Of a stretch of 64,000 bases of DNA, positions 8,968 through 17,521 are shown piece after piece. The DNA lies in NCBI GenBank assembly GCA_902141825.1, contig CABFPG010000003.1, positions 496,001 through 560,000 on the forward strand. The letters run 5' to 3'. Source of the stretch: Thalassocella blandensis (GTDB lineage: Bacteria; Pseudomonadota; Gammaproteobacteria; Pseudomonadales; Cellvibrionaceae). A program made the position numbers and the translations under genes. The notes under the pieces were generated by a model that saw only the letters and a program-made list of their open reading frames with translations, was not told where the DNA came from and did not search any database. Position 1 is the first letter of the stretch, and each line of letters begins with the position of its first letter.

Positions 8968-10047
8968 ATGAAAAAAATTGTTTTCTTTTTCTTTCTCGGT
9001 TTAATCGCCTTTATCTTTATTGGCACTGCGGTTTTTCTCTATAACAAATCTCAGGAAAAACCGGTTATTTACCAAACCACTCAAGCTTTTCAAACCAGTA
9101 TTGTTAAAAAAACCGTGGCAACCGGTAAAATTCTGCCACGCAAAGAAATTGAAATTAAGCCCCAGGTTTCCGGCGTGATAGACACCCTATTCATTGAAGC
9201 CGGTGATCAGGTAAAAAAAGGGGATTTACTTGCACGAATTGAATTAATACCCAACATGGAGCACTTAAGCAGCGCGGAATCTCAGTTGGAAACAGCCCGA
9301 ATTAACTTGCGCAACGCCACGCTGGAGTACGAAAAACAAAAAGAGCTGTATGAAAAAAAATTGATCAGTGAAATAGAATACAATAAGTTTGTCCTTAACT
9401 TCCAACTGCAACAAGAAGCCGTAAACTCTGCCGAAAACAATGTAGCGCTGATCAAAGAAGGCGCGTCTAAGAAAAGTGGCAAAGTTGCCAACCTGGTGAG
9501 ATCCACAATCGATGGCATGGTGTTAGTAGTACCTTTTCGCGAAGGGACTTTTGTAACAGAAACCAACACATTCAACCAGGGCACAACCATCGCGAATATC
9601 GCGAACATGCAGGACTTGTTATTTGTAGGAAAGCTGGATGAAAGCGAAATAGGCAAAGTCAAAGAGGGTATGGAGCTAATCCTCAATATTGGAGCGATTG
9701 AGGGACAATCGTTTAAAGCCGCTTTGGAATATATCTCACCAAAAGGCGAGGATGACCAGGGCACAATAAAATTTGAAATCAAAGCGGCGATCGAAACACC
9801 GCAAGATACCTTTTTACGCGCTGGTTATAGTGCGAATGCGGATATCGTCCTCGCCAAAAAAGACAATGTGCTCGCTATAAACGAAGGTGATTTGATTTTG
9901 GAAAACGGGAAAGCTTATGTCGAAGTAGAAACTGGCGAACAGGAATTTGAAAAGCAAGAAGTCAGTACAGGTATTTCAGACGGCATTAATATTGAAATAC
10001 TTTCCGGTATCGACCTGCAAACCAAATTTAAAAAGCTGGTAAAATAA
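8968..10047 (+). CDS. Periplasmic adaptor of ABC exporter (HlyD/MacA-like membrane fusion protein)
   Basis: 359 residues. The N-terminal membrane anchor (about residues 4-25) precedes a split biotinyl-lipoyl domain (IEIKPQVSGVIDTLFIEAGDQVKKGDLL), an alpha-hairpin coiled coil (about 90-155) and a beta-barrel/membrane-proximal domain. The start has an AGGA site. It lies 20 bp after permease 2 and closes the operon. MacAB operons usually place the adaptor first, so its last position here is unusual. No outer-membrane TolC partner is encoded nearby, so a shared TolC is presumed. Confidence 0.88.
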   Translation: MKKIVFFFFLGLIAFIFIGTAVFLYNKSQEKPVIYQTTQAFQTSIVKKTVATGKILPRKEIEIKPQVSGVIDTLFIEAGDQVKKGDLLARIELIPNMEHLSSAESQLETARINLRNATLEYEKQKELYEKKLISEIEYNKFVLNFQLQQEAVNSAENNVALIKEGASKKSGKVANLVRSTIDGMVLVVPFREGTFVTETNTFNQGTTIANIANMQDLLFVGKLDESEIGKVKEGMELILNIGAIEGQSFKAALEYISPKGEDDQGTIKFEIKAAIETPQDTFLRAGYSANADIVLAKKDNVLAINEGDLILENGKAYVEVETGEQEFEKQEVSTGISDGINIEILSGIDLQTKFKKLVK

Positions 10048-10054
10048 CAAGCCA

Positions 10055-10090
10055 ACGCCTTGAGTTAACAATCAGTCAAACACAAGGCGT
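10055..10090. terminator. Inverted repeat between convergent exporter and regulator genes
   Basis: ACGCCTTG at 10055-10062 pairs with CAAGGCGT at 10083-10090 across a 20-nt loop. It lies at the junction of the converging genes, and its right arm falls inside the end of the regulator gene. There is no T-run, so function as a terminator is only plausible. Confidence 0.35.
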
Positions 10091-12365
10091 CATAGGTTTT
10101 CTGTATATATTGCTGTGCATTTTGAAACTCCACAGTGCTCTTCAAGCCTCGCAAAAATGGATTGGCTTCCAGTGGCGGCCACAACCAGAATGCATTGGGT
10201 AGCCAATGCTCTTCCAATACGGCTTTTTCCAGACGTTCCGCTGCCAATTGCTGCCGGCCAGTGAGCGCATAGAACTCCACATCAGCCAGACCAAAGCTTG
10301 CCGTACGATTTAAATTGGGGTGCTGCTGTAAAAAACTGTTAAGGGCAAAGTCCACGGACACGGAGCGTCGATGGTCTCCAATATCCTTGATGGCTTCATT
10401 GAAATACACCGCATAACGAAAATTATCCTGCGTAATGAGAATATCGTCACTGGTCAACTCTGGAAAAATTTCTTCAATATAACCACGTGCACCACGTGTG
10501 TTATTAAAGTACATATCAAAGTAAGCTAAATAGAGCTTATCCAGTGCATTCTGGAATTCCCTGCGATCTTCAGCTTTCTGCTTCGTCTCGTGCCATTTTT
10601 CCAGATCTGGCGACTCACTCCAGATACCCGCCAGCAGCTCAATAATCAACAAATCAAAATAAGGTTGTTGTTCCAGACCTTGCAAGTAAAGTCGAGAGGC
10701 TTCCTGATGAAAATTGGCATTCAACAACATATAGGCGTTGTATTTGCTAATCTTGTGGCGAGAATCATTCTGTAATTGGGTTTTATACCAATGATTAAAA
10801 CGTTGCAGATCCTCCGCTGTAACTTTTGTCTGGGACACGACATACCAGTTATTGCGATTAGAATTCCACTGACTGAAACTTTTTGCCAGCTTTTCAGCAT
10901 CACTTAACTGGAGTTGTTTAAGCAGGGAATTACGGTAGAAAGAATACACGCCCGGCGAAAAAGGATTGGCGACATGATTAATCCAATCGATAAGCAAAGT
11001 CGGCTTATCAAATTCAATCAAATAAAAACGTACGTTACCGATAATACCGTAATCAAAGGGCTTGCGTTTATACGCTTCAACCAGCTCCTCTTTGCATTTT
11101 TCGTAATTGAGTAGACGGCAATAATATTCAGCTTTGGCATGGTAAGACTTAAAATAGCCGGGCATCTTTTTATCAACGATTTCTGTCATGCTTAGCAAAG
11201 TGCTAATAACAGGGCTGGTATTGTAAATATTTTGTTGATCCAAAGTAGCAAAAATTATATCCCAGGCAGCACTGAGTATAACCAGGTTTTCCTGCGCTTC
11301 GCGATTTAACGCCACAAAGCCATCATAAAATTGATCAAAAACCTCTCCGGGGACAAACACATTCTGCGGGAACTGTATCAATGCTGAAAATGGTTGCCAG
11401 TGCGTATTATTTTTAAATTGCGCTTCGCTTTGAATGTGTAATTGCGCTTCTTGGAGCACACTTATCAGCTGTGTTTCAAAATGGTCTATACGTAATTGTG
11501 TTAAATCAGAGGCTTGTAGTTCAATAACGGATTCCGGTTCTGCATTCTTCCCTCTTTTCTTTTTCACCCCATAAAACACCCCTTGTTCGCGATGTTCGAT
11601 AAAGGGCTGATAGACGAACTCCAGGCCGCCAGCCTCGGCAAAATGCTGCTGCAGGATCGACCAGTCATCTCGTACCGTTGCCGCAGGTAAAATTGCAATA
11701 TGAAACTCTGACTGCGTTTCCAAATGAAACTTGGTAATAAACAGTAGTGTATTTACCACGCCCAGAACTTCAGCATCATTGGTTGCAACGGGCAATTCCA
11801 GTCCAATCACCGCTCGAGGAAGATCGACCTCCCCGGCAAAAGATTTGATAAACAGCGGTGCGTTAACTTGCTCGGGTAAATTCGTCTCAACGGCGAGTGT
11901 TTGCTCATCTGACCCGGTCCATTGCAGCAGAACAGCCAAAGCCCCCACAATGCAAACTGACACGAAGACGGCTGCAGCAATAAGTGCAGCCCTGGAACGG
12001 ACGCCGACGGGCTTACCACCGGTTACCTTGCTCCCTTCCAAGGGCTCATAACGCCCGACAAAGGCATAGCCCTGTTTGGAGATTGTTTTGATGTACTTGG
12101 GACGCGTGGAGGAATCCCCCAAACTGCGACGCAGGCTCGCGACTTGCTGATACAACGAGGTCTGGCTGTTATAGCCATGCCAGAGTTCACTTTCAAACTC
12201 TTGATATGTGGCAAGCTCACCTTTTTTTGCAATCAAAAATAATAATATTTGAATGCCTTTTGGAGAAACCGGGATTTCCTCACCGTCGCGGTAAACTAGA
12301 TTTTTCACCGCATCCACAATAATATCGTCGTCGATTTTAAATCTTTTTAGCTGGCTGATATTCAA
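10065..12365 (-). CDS. CadC/ToxR-like membrane-bound transcriptional regulator
   Basis: 766 residues. Residues ~10-106 are an OmpR/PhoB-type winged helix (VSPKGIQILLFLI, then SLRRSLGD and YIKTISKQGYAFVG), as in CadC and ToxR. A single membrane helix lies near 129-151. The ~610-residue C-terminal part would be periplasmic; it is rich in Tyr/Leu/Glu helices and looks TPR-like, but I cannot name a sensor family. The start is TTG at 12365, six bases after GAGGG; no nearby ATG fits. It converges on the exporter operon with only 17 bp between stops. It may control that exporter, but convergent position is weak evidence. Confidence 0.8.
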   Translation of the reverse strand: MNISQLKRFKIDDDIIVDAVKNLVYRDGEEIPVSPKGIQILLFLIAKKGELATYQEFESELWHGYNSQTSLYQQVASLRRSLGDSSTRPKYIKTISKQGYAFVGRYEPLEGSKVTGGKPVGVRSRAALIAAAVFVSVCIVGALAVLLQWTGSDEQTLAVETNLPEQVNAPLFIKSFAGEVDLPRAVIGLELPVATNDAEVLGVVNTLLFITKFHLETQSEFHIAILPAATVRDDWSILQQHFAEAGGLEFVYQPFIEHREQGVFYGVKKKRGKNAEPESVIELQASDLTQLRIDHFETQLISVLQEAQLHIQSEAQFKNNTHWQPFSALIQFPQNVFVPGEVFDQFYDGFVALNREAQENLVILSAAWDIIFATLDQQNIYNTSPVISTLLSMTEIVDKKMPGYFKSYHAKAEYYCRLLNYEKCKEELVEAYKRKPFDYGIIGNVRFYLIEFDKPTLLIDWINHVANPFSPGVYSFYRNSLLKQLQLSDAEKLAKSFSQWNSNRNNWYVVSQTKVTAEDLQRFNHWYKTQLQNDSRHKISKYNAYMLLNANFHQEASRLYLQGLEQQPYFDLLIIELLAGIWSESPDLEKWHETKQKAEDRREFQNALDKLYLAYFDMYFNNTRGARGYIEEIFPELTSDDILITQDNFRYAVYFNEAIKDIGDHRRSVSVDFALNSFLQQHPNLNRTASFGLADVEFYALTGRQQLAAERLEKAVLEEHWLPNAFWLWPPLEANPFLRGLKSTVEFQNAQQYIQKTYDALCLTDC

Positions 12366-12552
12366 GGAGAACCCTCAATTGCATTCATCGTAAACTGCTC
12401 CCGGTGCCGTTTGGGGCACGGAAAGGACGAACTGAACACAACACGAATTTGATCAAAATGTCTGTATCACATTCGGATAGATGTTTTTATTTTTTGTAGC
12501 ATATTACCATTTTGCTTATCGTGGTTTTCAGGATGAATATCCAGATTTGATT

Positions 12553-12630
12553 ATCCACGACAGCAATCCACGATAGCAATCCACGATAGTTATTCTCGGT
12601 GGCTATTCTCGATGGCTATCACCGGTATTT
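12553..12630. repeat. Six degenerate 13-bp tandem units
   Basis: In register the units read atccacgacagca, atccacgatagca, atccacgatagtt, attctcggtggct, attctcgatggct and atcaccggtattt. All are exactly 13 bp. Neighbouring units are the most alike, as expected from stepwise duplication followed by drift. Confidence 0.75.
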
Positions 12631-12647
12631 GCCTACGATTTTTACAC

Positions 12648-12691
12648 CGATGCTATGCCGATGCTATGCCGATGCCATACCGATACTATGC
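12648..12691. repeat. Four 11-bp tandem units (cgatgctatgc)
   Basis: Units read cgatgctatgc, cgatgctatgc, cgatgccatac and cgatactatgc. They lie 17 bp after the 13-bp array but have an unrelated sequence and a different period, so two expansions occurred side by side. Confidence 0.75.
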
Positions 12692-13593
12692 CGCTTGTCT
12701 CGTTTGTATTATGGTTATTTTCAGTTTCTTGTGTCTGCGAGGTGTTTCTGCATTCGCTTATTGTCTAGCGTCTTGTGTAGCGTTTCTATAGTGTGCATAA
12801 CGCAATGCCCTCACATACCGTGCCGCGACATGCCAAACCGAAGCATGGATGGTGTAGCTTAAAGGCTCATGTCATGCCTGTTGCAGCTATGCGATGAATT
12901 CGTGCCCATAGCACTTACAACACAAATCGTATCTAACGAACGCTTAGAAAAACCAGATGAGAAACCGCTGAGACCTCTCATCCGATCATAACTCAGCGAC
13001 CCATTATTCTCAATATGAGCCCCCAAAAGTGGTACTCCCGCCGAACGCACGTTTAGTCGGCCAACCGCTGAATTCCAGCGGCAATCCGCCACGCGTAGAA
13101 ATCGCTAAGTTTATTGCGCGCATAAGGAGGCATAAAGAGAATATGCAGGTTTAAAATGTGCTACTTTCCCGCAAAAGCCGGCAGAATAAAACGCTACTTT
13201 TCTCAATCTCCCCCGAACTTTCCAAGTTATCTCACATAACCAAGCAATAAATCTAAAATTAAATCTATTTTTCTCTATGCCGCTAGTGGTCTTACTAAGG
13301 CCACGGTAGTCTCCTCCTTAGCAGCACCCGAGTCGTCCTGCTGTCGCCAAGTGCGACTTAGTTCGTCAATTTTATGCGTGTCGAATATCTGGCAAATACC
13401 TTCCGTGATTACACGTCATGCACCCTGACGAATTCGATCTTTCCGATGAATATCTTCTGTCTGAATGATCGACTAAAGGATACCCCAGGAAACGTTTGCC
13501 CTCGGAAAACCGACAGCAACAAGCAACATTACTGTTACAACTCCCGCAAGGGTTAGATGGTCACTCAAAGGTTAATCTAAAGGATTGTACTTT

Positions 13594-14127
13594 ATGTCCA
13601 GTAGAGAATTGCTTAGCCAGGAATTTATCAATTACCAGCTGACACTGAAAAAGGTCGTCTCTCGCCTGGTGCCTATGAAAGATGTAGACGATATAGTGCA
13701 CGATACTTACATTCGCGCCTGCCAAACCAATTATGAAATCTATCACCCCAAATCCTTTCTGGTGAAGATTGCCCGCAACCTGGCGGTTGATCATATTAAA
13801 CGCGCTGAGTATCGCCTTTGCGATTCCATCTTCAATGAGGATGGTGAGCTGGTATTTGAAGCACTCAAAAGCGACGAAGATGCTACAGTTAAATCCACCA
13901 TTTCCAGTGAACGCTACGAAAAGTTTTGCGAGGCCATCGGCACCTTACCAAAGCAATGCCAGAAAGCCTTTGTGATGAAGAAAGTCTACGGCTATAGCCA
14001 GAAAGAAATTGCCAAAGAGATGGGTATTGGCGAAAGCTCTGTGGAAAAACATATCGCGAACGGTTTAAAGCGCTGCCGGAAACATATGGAACATCGCCCG
14101 CAAAGAACTGTACGGAATCACCAATAG
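13594..14127 (+). CDS. ECF-family RNA polymerase sigma factor (FecI-like), orphan
   Basis: 177 residues from the ATG at 13594, nine bases after AAGGA; an in-frame TTG nine bases earlier overlaps poorly with that site. Sigma region 2 is VDDIVHDTYIRAC followed by FLVKIARNLAVDHIKR. Region 4 has the helix-turn-helix GYSQKEIAKEMGIGESSVEKHI. FecI-group factors usually sit beside fecR and a TonB receptor gene. Neither is present: the next gene converges from the minus strand. Its anti-sigma partner must be elsewhere or absent. Target genes cannot be read from the sequence. Confidence 0.88.
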   Translation: MSSRELLSQEFINYQLTLKKVVSRLVPMKDVDDIVHDTYIRACQTNYEIYHPKSFLVKIARNLAVDHIKRAEYRLCDSIFNEDGELVFEALKSDEDATVKSTISSERYEKFCEAIGTLPKQCQKAFVMKKVYGYSQKEIAKEMGIGESSVEKHIANGLKRCRKHMEHRPQRTVRNHQ

Positions 14128-14140
14128 TCAGGCAAAAAAA

Positions 14141-14179
14141 AGCGGCCATGCAACGATAACCGCTCTAGTGATTTTTTTG
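14141..14179. terminator. Possible bidirectional terminator between convergent genes
   Basis: A short stem, AGCGG (14141-14145) with CCGCT (14160-14164), is preceded by a run of A and followed, after ctagtga, by a run of seven T. It fits the gap between the convergent ECF sigma and DUF6702 genes and could act in both directions. The stem is only five perfect pairs, so strength is uncertain. Confidence 0.45.
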
Positions 14180-14233
14180 ATCTGTATTACTTAACGGATG
14201 CACTACTCAAACTTGCGCGAATGATTCGCAGCG

Positions 14234-14800
14234 CTATAAGAGAAATGCGCTCTGCCATTCGTCATCCTTGCGAAAAATCAGCGTTTTCACCTGCTGCATA
14301 AATTCAATATTCACCACATTGCGTTGCTCAGGCCAGAACTCCTGCAGTGAAGAATGACGCATTGCCAATTGCGGGAACAGCTCCGGCTTCAGAGCCGTGT
14401 TTTTATCTACCACCAGCACAGATGGTATGGCAATTTGCTGATAAACCCACAAAAACTTGCCTTCCACTTCCTGTCCCACGTAACGCAGATCCAGCGCCAG
14501 GTTTTTACCTTCTGGCAGCAACACCTGCAAAGCAAAATGTTTTGCCACATACTGACCGAATGCTTTTTGCGACTCACCATTCGCAATGATGTCGGCATTT
14601 TTTTTCGCATCTATTTTACTGACCACATGTTCAGCATCGTGAATATAGAAACGATGCATCACATCAATATTGCCACTGCGCTGATTAAACAAAATTGTGG
14701 TGAGCGCTTCCTGCTGCTGGTGCGCCCAGGCACGATCACTCGTACCCAGGGCAGCACCCGCCATTGTCACCACCAGAACCAAAACAATTAATCTTTGCAT
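14234..14800 (-). CDS. DUF6702-like exported protein
   Basis: 188 residues with a cleavable signal peptide (cleavage near AWA, residue 26). The mature part starts HQQQEALTTILFNQRSGNIDVMHRFYIHDAEH, a pattern I associate with the DUF6702 family of unknown function. Its start codon overlaps the stop of the upstream M1 peptidase gene (TAATG), so the two are translationally coupled and probably work together in the envelope. No catalytic motif is visible. Confidence 0.65.
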   Translation of the reverse strand: MQRLIVLVLVVTMAGAALGTSDRAWAHQQQEALTTILFNQRSGNIDVMHRFYIHDAEHVVSKIDAKKNADIIANGESQKAFGQYVAKHFALQVLLPEGKNLALDLRYVGQEVEGKFLWVYQQIAIPSVLVVDKNTALKPELFPQLAMRHSSLQEFWPEQRNVVNIEFMQQVKTLIFRKDDEWQSAFLL

Positions 14801-17250
14801 TATTTCTTTTTAACAGTGGTTTTTGGATCTTCTTTTTTCGTGGTTACATCATGCATGATATCGCGATACTCATGACCAACTCGCTCTTCTTCCATATAGG
14901 CATCAATACGAGAAGGGATAATGCGACGCGGATAGTAGTTGTTTTCAACATTCACATCGGCAGTCTCCCAGTGCGGGTCAACCACAATAGACGCAATTTT
15001 CTTTTCGCTGACAATCAGTTTGCTCACCGTGTAAGGCGAACGACGCCAGATTTCCGCTGGAATGTAACGATCTTCTTTCTTGCCATTTTCATAGGTAATT
15101 TCCAGAAGAATCGGCATCACCAGGCCACCCAGATTGGAAAAGTCCAGCACGTAGTAATATTTGTTTTCTTTGCTGGCACGCTCCAGCGCACGACGGTCAT
15201 CCGGGTCTAAATCGGCCAGGATCTGGCGATACTCATTGCGCTCTTTATTCGTAACAGTGAAGCGATCATTTTTATCGTAAAAATCACTCACGTCTTTATT
15301 GCGTTCCACCCAGGATTTTCGTCCTTCCTCACGATTGCGAATATTAAAGAATGGCTCGGGCTTCACTGCTTCAAACTCACGATCACGCGCAAAGACCACA
15401 TCGGGGTCCATATTATCTAATTGCATTTCATACACATGATCCAGAGAGATGTCCACATGGTCGGTGGTGTAAAACCAACCGCGCCAGAACCAGTCCAAAT
15501 CCACCCCGGAGGCCTCTTCCATGGTGCGGAAGAAATCCGTCGGTGTCGGACGCTTAAACATCCAGCGCTCGGCGTACTCTTTGAACGCAAAATCAAATAA
15601 CTCGCGACCCAAGATCACTTCACGCAAAATGTTTAGTGCAACTGCCGGCTTGGTATAGGCATTTGGCCCTAGCTTTAACACGCTGTCAGATTGCGTCATA
15701 ATCGGGACCTGAATATCGGACTTCATGTAGCCGATTATGTCGCGGGGCTCGACTCTCCAGGGTATTTCTTCGTCCCACTCCCGGCAGGCAATCCCATCCA
15801 GAAAGCTGTTCAGGCCTTCATCCATCCAAGTCCACTGGCGCTCATCAGAATTCACGGTCATAGGGAAATAAATGTGGCCAATTTCATGGATGACAACGCC
15901 AATCAAAAAGCGTTTTTCAGCCAGTGTATAGGTACGCGATCCATCTTCATGCCAGGTGGTACGCGGGCCATTAAACGTTATCATCGGGTATTCCATCCCA
16001 CCGACCGGGCCGTTAACACTTTGCGCCACCGGGTATGGATAATCAAAAGAGAAGCGCGAATAGACTTCCAGGGTATGAACAACCGCCTCCGTTGAATATT
16101 TTTTCCATAGGTCGCCGCCCTCTTTGGGGTAGAAAGACATGGCCATCACGAATGGCATACTTTCTCCGCCCTGCTGGTAGCCTTTCGCGTCCCACATAAA
16201 CTTGCGGGAGGAGGCCCAGGCAAAATCACGTACGTTGTCTGCTTTGAATTTCCAGGTTTTCATTTTGCTGGTGGCTGATTTTTCAGCGTTTAACGCTTCG
16301 TCTGCCGTCACAATAAAGACAGGACGTTTAGCCGTTTTGGCTTTTTCCAAACGCTTACGTTGAGTACTGCTGAGAACATCTTTAGGATTCTGCAATTCAC
16401 CTGTCGCAGACACGATGTGGTCTGCCGGAACCGTAATATCCACTTCGTAATTCCCGAACTCCAACGTAAATTCACCACGTCCGAGGAAGGGCTTGTTATG
16501 CCAGGCTTCGTAATCGCTATAGGCTTGCAGTCGTGGGAACCACTGAGCCAGCAAGAAGATATCATTCCCGCCTTTGCGAGCATCATCCGGAAAGTGTTCG
16601 TAACCAGCCCGAGCACTCACCGCATCCTCTTCCAGAATATTAAATGCATATTCCAGGTTGAATTCAAAGTTGCTGTTGGGGGCGAGACGCTGAGGAAGGT
16701 CGATTCGCATTTGCGCACCGACAATGGTGTACTTAAGTGCGGCGCCTTTGGCATCCGTCACCGAAGTAATATCGTAACCGGGCTTGGTATCTTCCAACCA
16801 TTGCATGCGCTTGAGTTCACCAATGCTGATGCCTGCAGGCCCCTCATCGGATTCCTGACGCGTACCGGGACCACGCCGGCCAATCCCGCCAAACTCAGCA
16901 CTGCTCTCCGCGATGGAGTCAGCTTTAAAGCGGTTTTGATCTAATTGCAACCACAAATACTTTAGCGAATATGGGGAGTTATTGTGGTACGTCACACGCT
17001 GCTTAGCTTGTAAACGTCGTTTGCCCTCATCCAGCTTTGCATCGATATAGTAATCGACCTGCTGTTGCCAGTACTGAGCACCGGGCTCTCCGGCGGCATT
17101 ACGGTATTGGTTAGGGGTTGGTAAGTCCTCATCCAATTGGCGAAACTTATCGACGAATACCCCTTTAGTTTGTTCTATTGGGTTGGCATAGACACTTGTA
17201 CTTATATAAATACTGAAAGCGACTAAAAACATCGCAATTATTTTATTCAA
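14800..17250 (-). CDS. M1-family zinc metallopeptidase, exported
   Basis: 816 residues. The zinc site is HEIGH at 455-459 with the third ligand Glu478, the HExxH-18-E spacing of M1 peptidases. The substrate-binding loop reads GGMEYP in place of GAMEN, as in a secreted bacterial M1 subgroup. The start chosen is TTG at 17250, placed six bases after GAGGAG and followed directly by a signal peptide (MNKIIAMFLVAFSIYISTSVYA). The frame is open 34 codons further upstream without a better site. It is coupled to the DUF6702-like gene downstream. Likely role: aminopeptidase acting on peptides in the periplasm or outside. Confidence 0.85.
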   Translation of the reverse strand: MNKIIAMFLVAFSIYISTSVYANPIEQTKGVFVDKFRQLDEDLPTPNQYRNAAGEPGAQYWQQQVDYYIDAKLDEGKRRLQAKQRVTYHNNSPYSLKYLWLQLDQNRFKADSIAESSAEFGGIGRRGPGTRQESDEGPAGISIGELKRMQWLEDTKPGYDITSVTDAKGAALKYTIVGAQMRIDLPQRLAPNSNFEFNLEYAFNILEEDAVSARAGYEHFPDDARKGGNDIFLLAQWFPRLQAYSDYEAWHNKPFLGRGEFTLEFGNYEVDITVPADHIVSATGELQNPKDVLSSTQRKRLEKAKTAKRPVFIVTADEALNAEKSATSKMKTWKFKADNVRDFAWASSRKFMWDAKGYQQGGESMPFVMAMSFYPKEGGDLWKKYSTEAVVHTLEVYSRFSFDYPYPVAQSVNGPVGGMEYPMITFNGPRTTWHEDGSRTYTLAEKRFLIGVVIHEIGHIYFPMTVNSDERQWTWMDEGLNSFLDGIACREWDEEIPWRVEPRDIIGYMKSDIQVPIMTQSDSVLKLGPNAYTKPAVALNILREVILGRELFDFAFKEYAERWMFKRPTPTDFFRTMEEASGVDLDWFWRGWFYTTDHVDISLDHVYEMQLDNMDPDVVFARDREFEAVKPEPFFNIRNREEGRKSWVERNKDVSDFYDKNDRFTVTNKERNEYRQILADLDPDDRRALERASKENKYYYVLDFSNLGGLVMPILLEITYENGKKEDRYIPAEIWRRSPYTVSKLIVSEKKIASIVVDPHWETADVNVENNYYPRRIIPSRIDAYMEEERVGHEYRDIMHDVTTKKEDPKTTVKKK

Positions 17251-17466
17251 AACACTCTCCTCAGGCGTTTTTATCGTAATTCCTACAGCTCTTTTGCAAA
17301 ACCTGCACACCGTTCTAGTTAACGGACAAGCTCTGCAACTCATCAGGGCCAAATCGATAAATGTAGTAGAGAACGCTTCATTTTCTATAAATTCTTATAG
17401 AAAATCGGGGAGAGAGCGGCTGTTTTAGAATTCTGAAAGCGCAAAGCGCATAAATATGAACAAAAA

Positions 17467-17485
17467 AGCCCTGCTAAGCAGGGCT
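17467..17485 (-). terminator. Rho-independent terminator of the GH16 gene
   Basis: A perfect 8-bp stem AGCCCTGC / GCAGGGCT with a TAA loop. The plus strand has six A just before it, so minus-strand transcripts from the glucanase gene meet a hairpin plus U-run 37-55 bases after their stop. Confidence 0.85.
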
Positions 17486-17521
17486 CCAATGACTCCAATC
17501 TACCGATTGAAGAGGGGGGGG

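Larger units (their letters stand above)
12366..13593. other. 1.2-kb divergent intergenic region with tandem arrays
   Basis: It lies between the CadC-like regulator (minus) and the ECF sigma gene (plus). It holds a 13-bp array (12553-12630) and an 11-bp array (12648-12691). Open frames inside it are repeat translations or lack family resemblance. The final ~300 bp before the sigma gene are GC-mixed with no clear promoter consensus. Confidence 0.5.

Noticed and set aside
12599-13092. Two small frames in the regulator-sigma gap
   Set aside because: The first is largely a translation of the 11-13 bp repeat arrays; the second has no ribosome site or family features.
13278-13350. GC-rich, partly self-complementary stretch before the ECF gene as a riboswitch
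   Set aside because: No match to a riboswitch core that I recognise and no terminator or sequestered ribosome site next to it.
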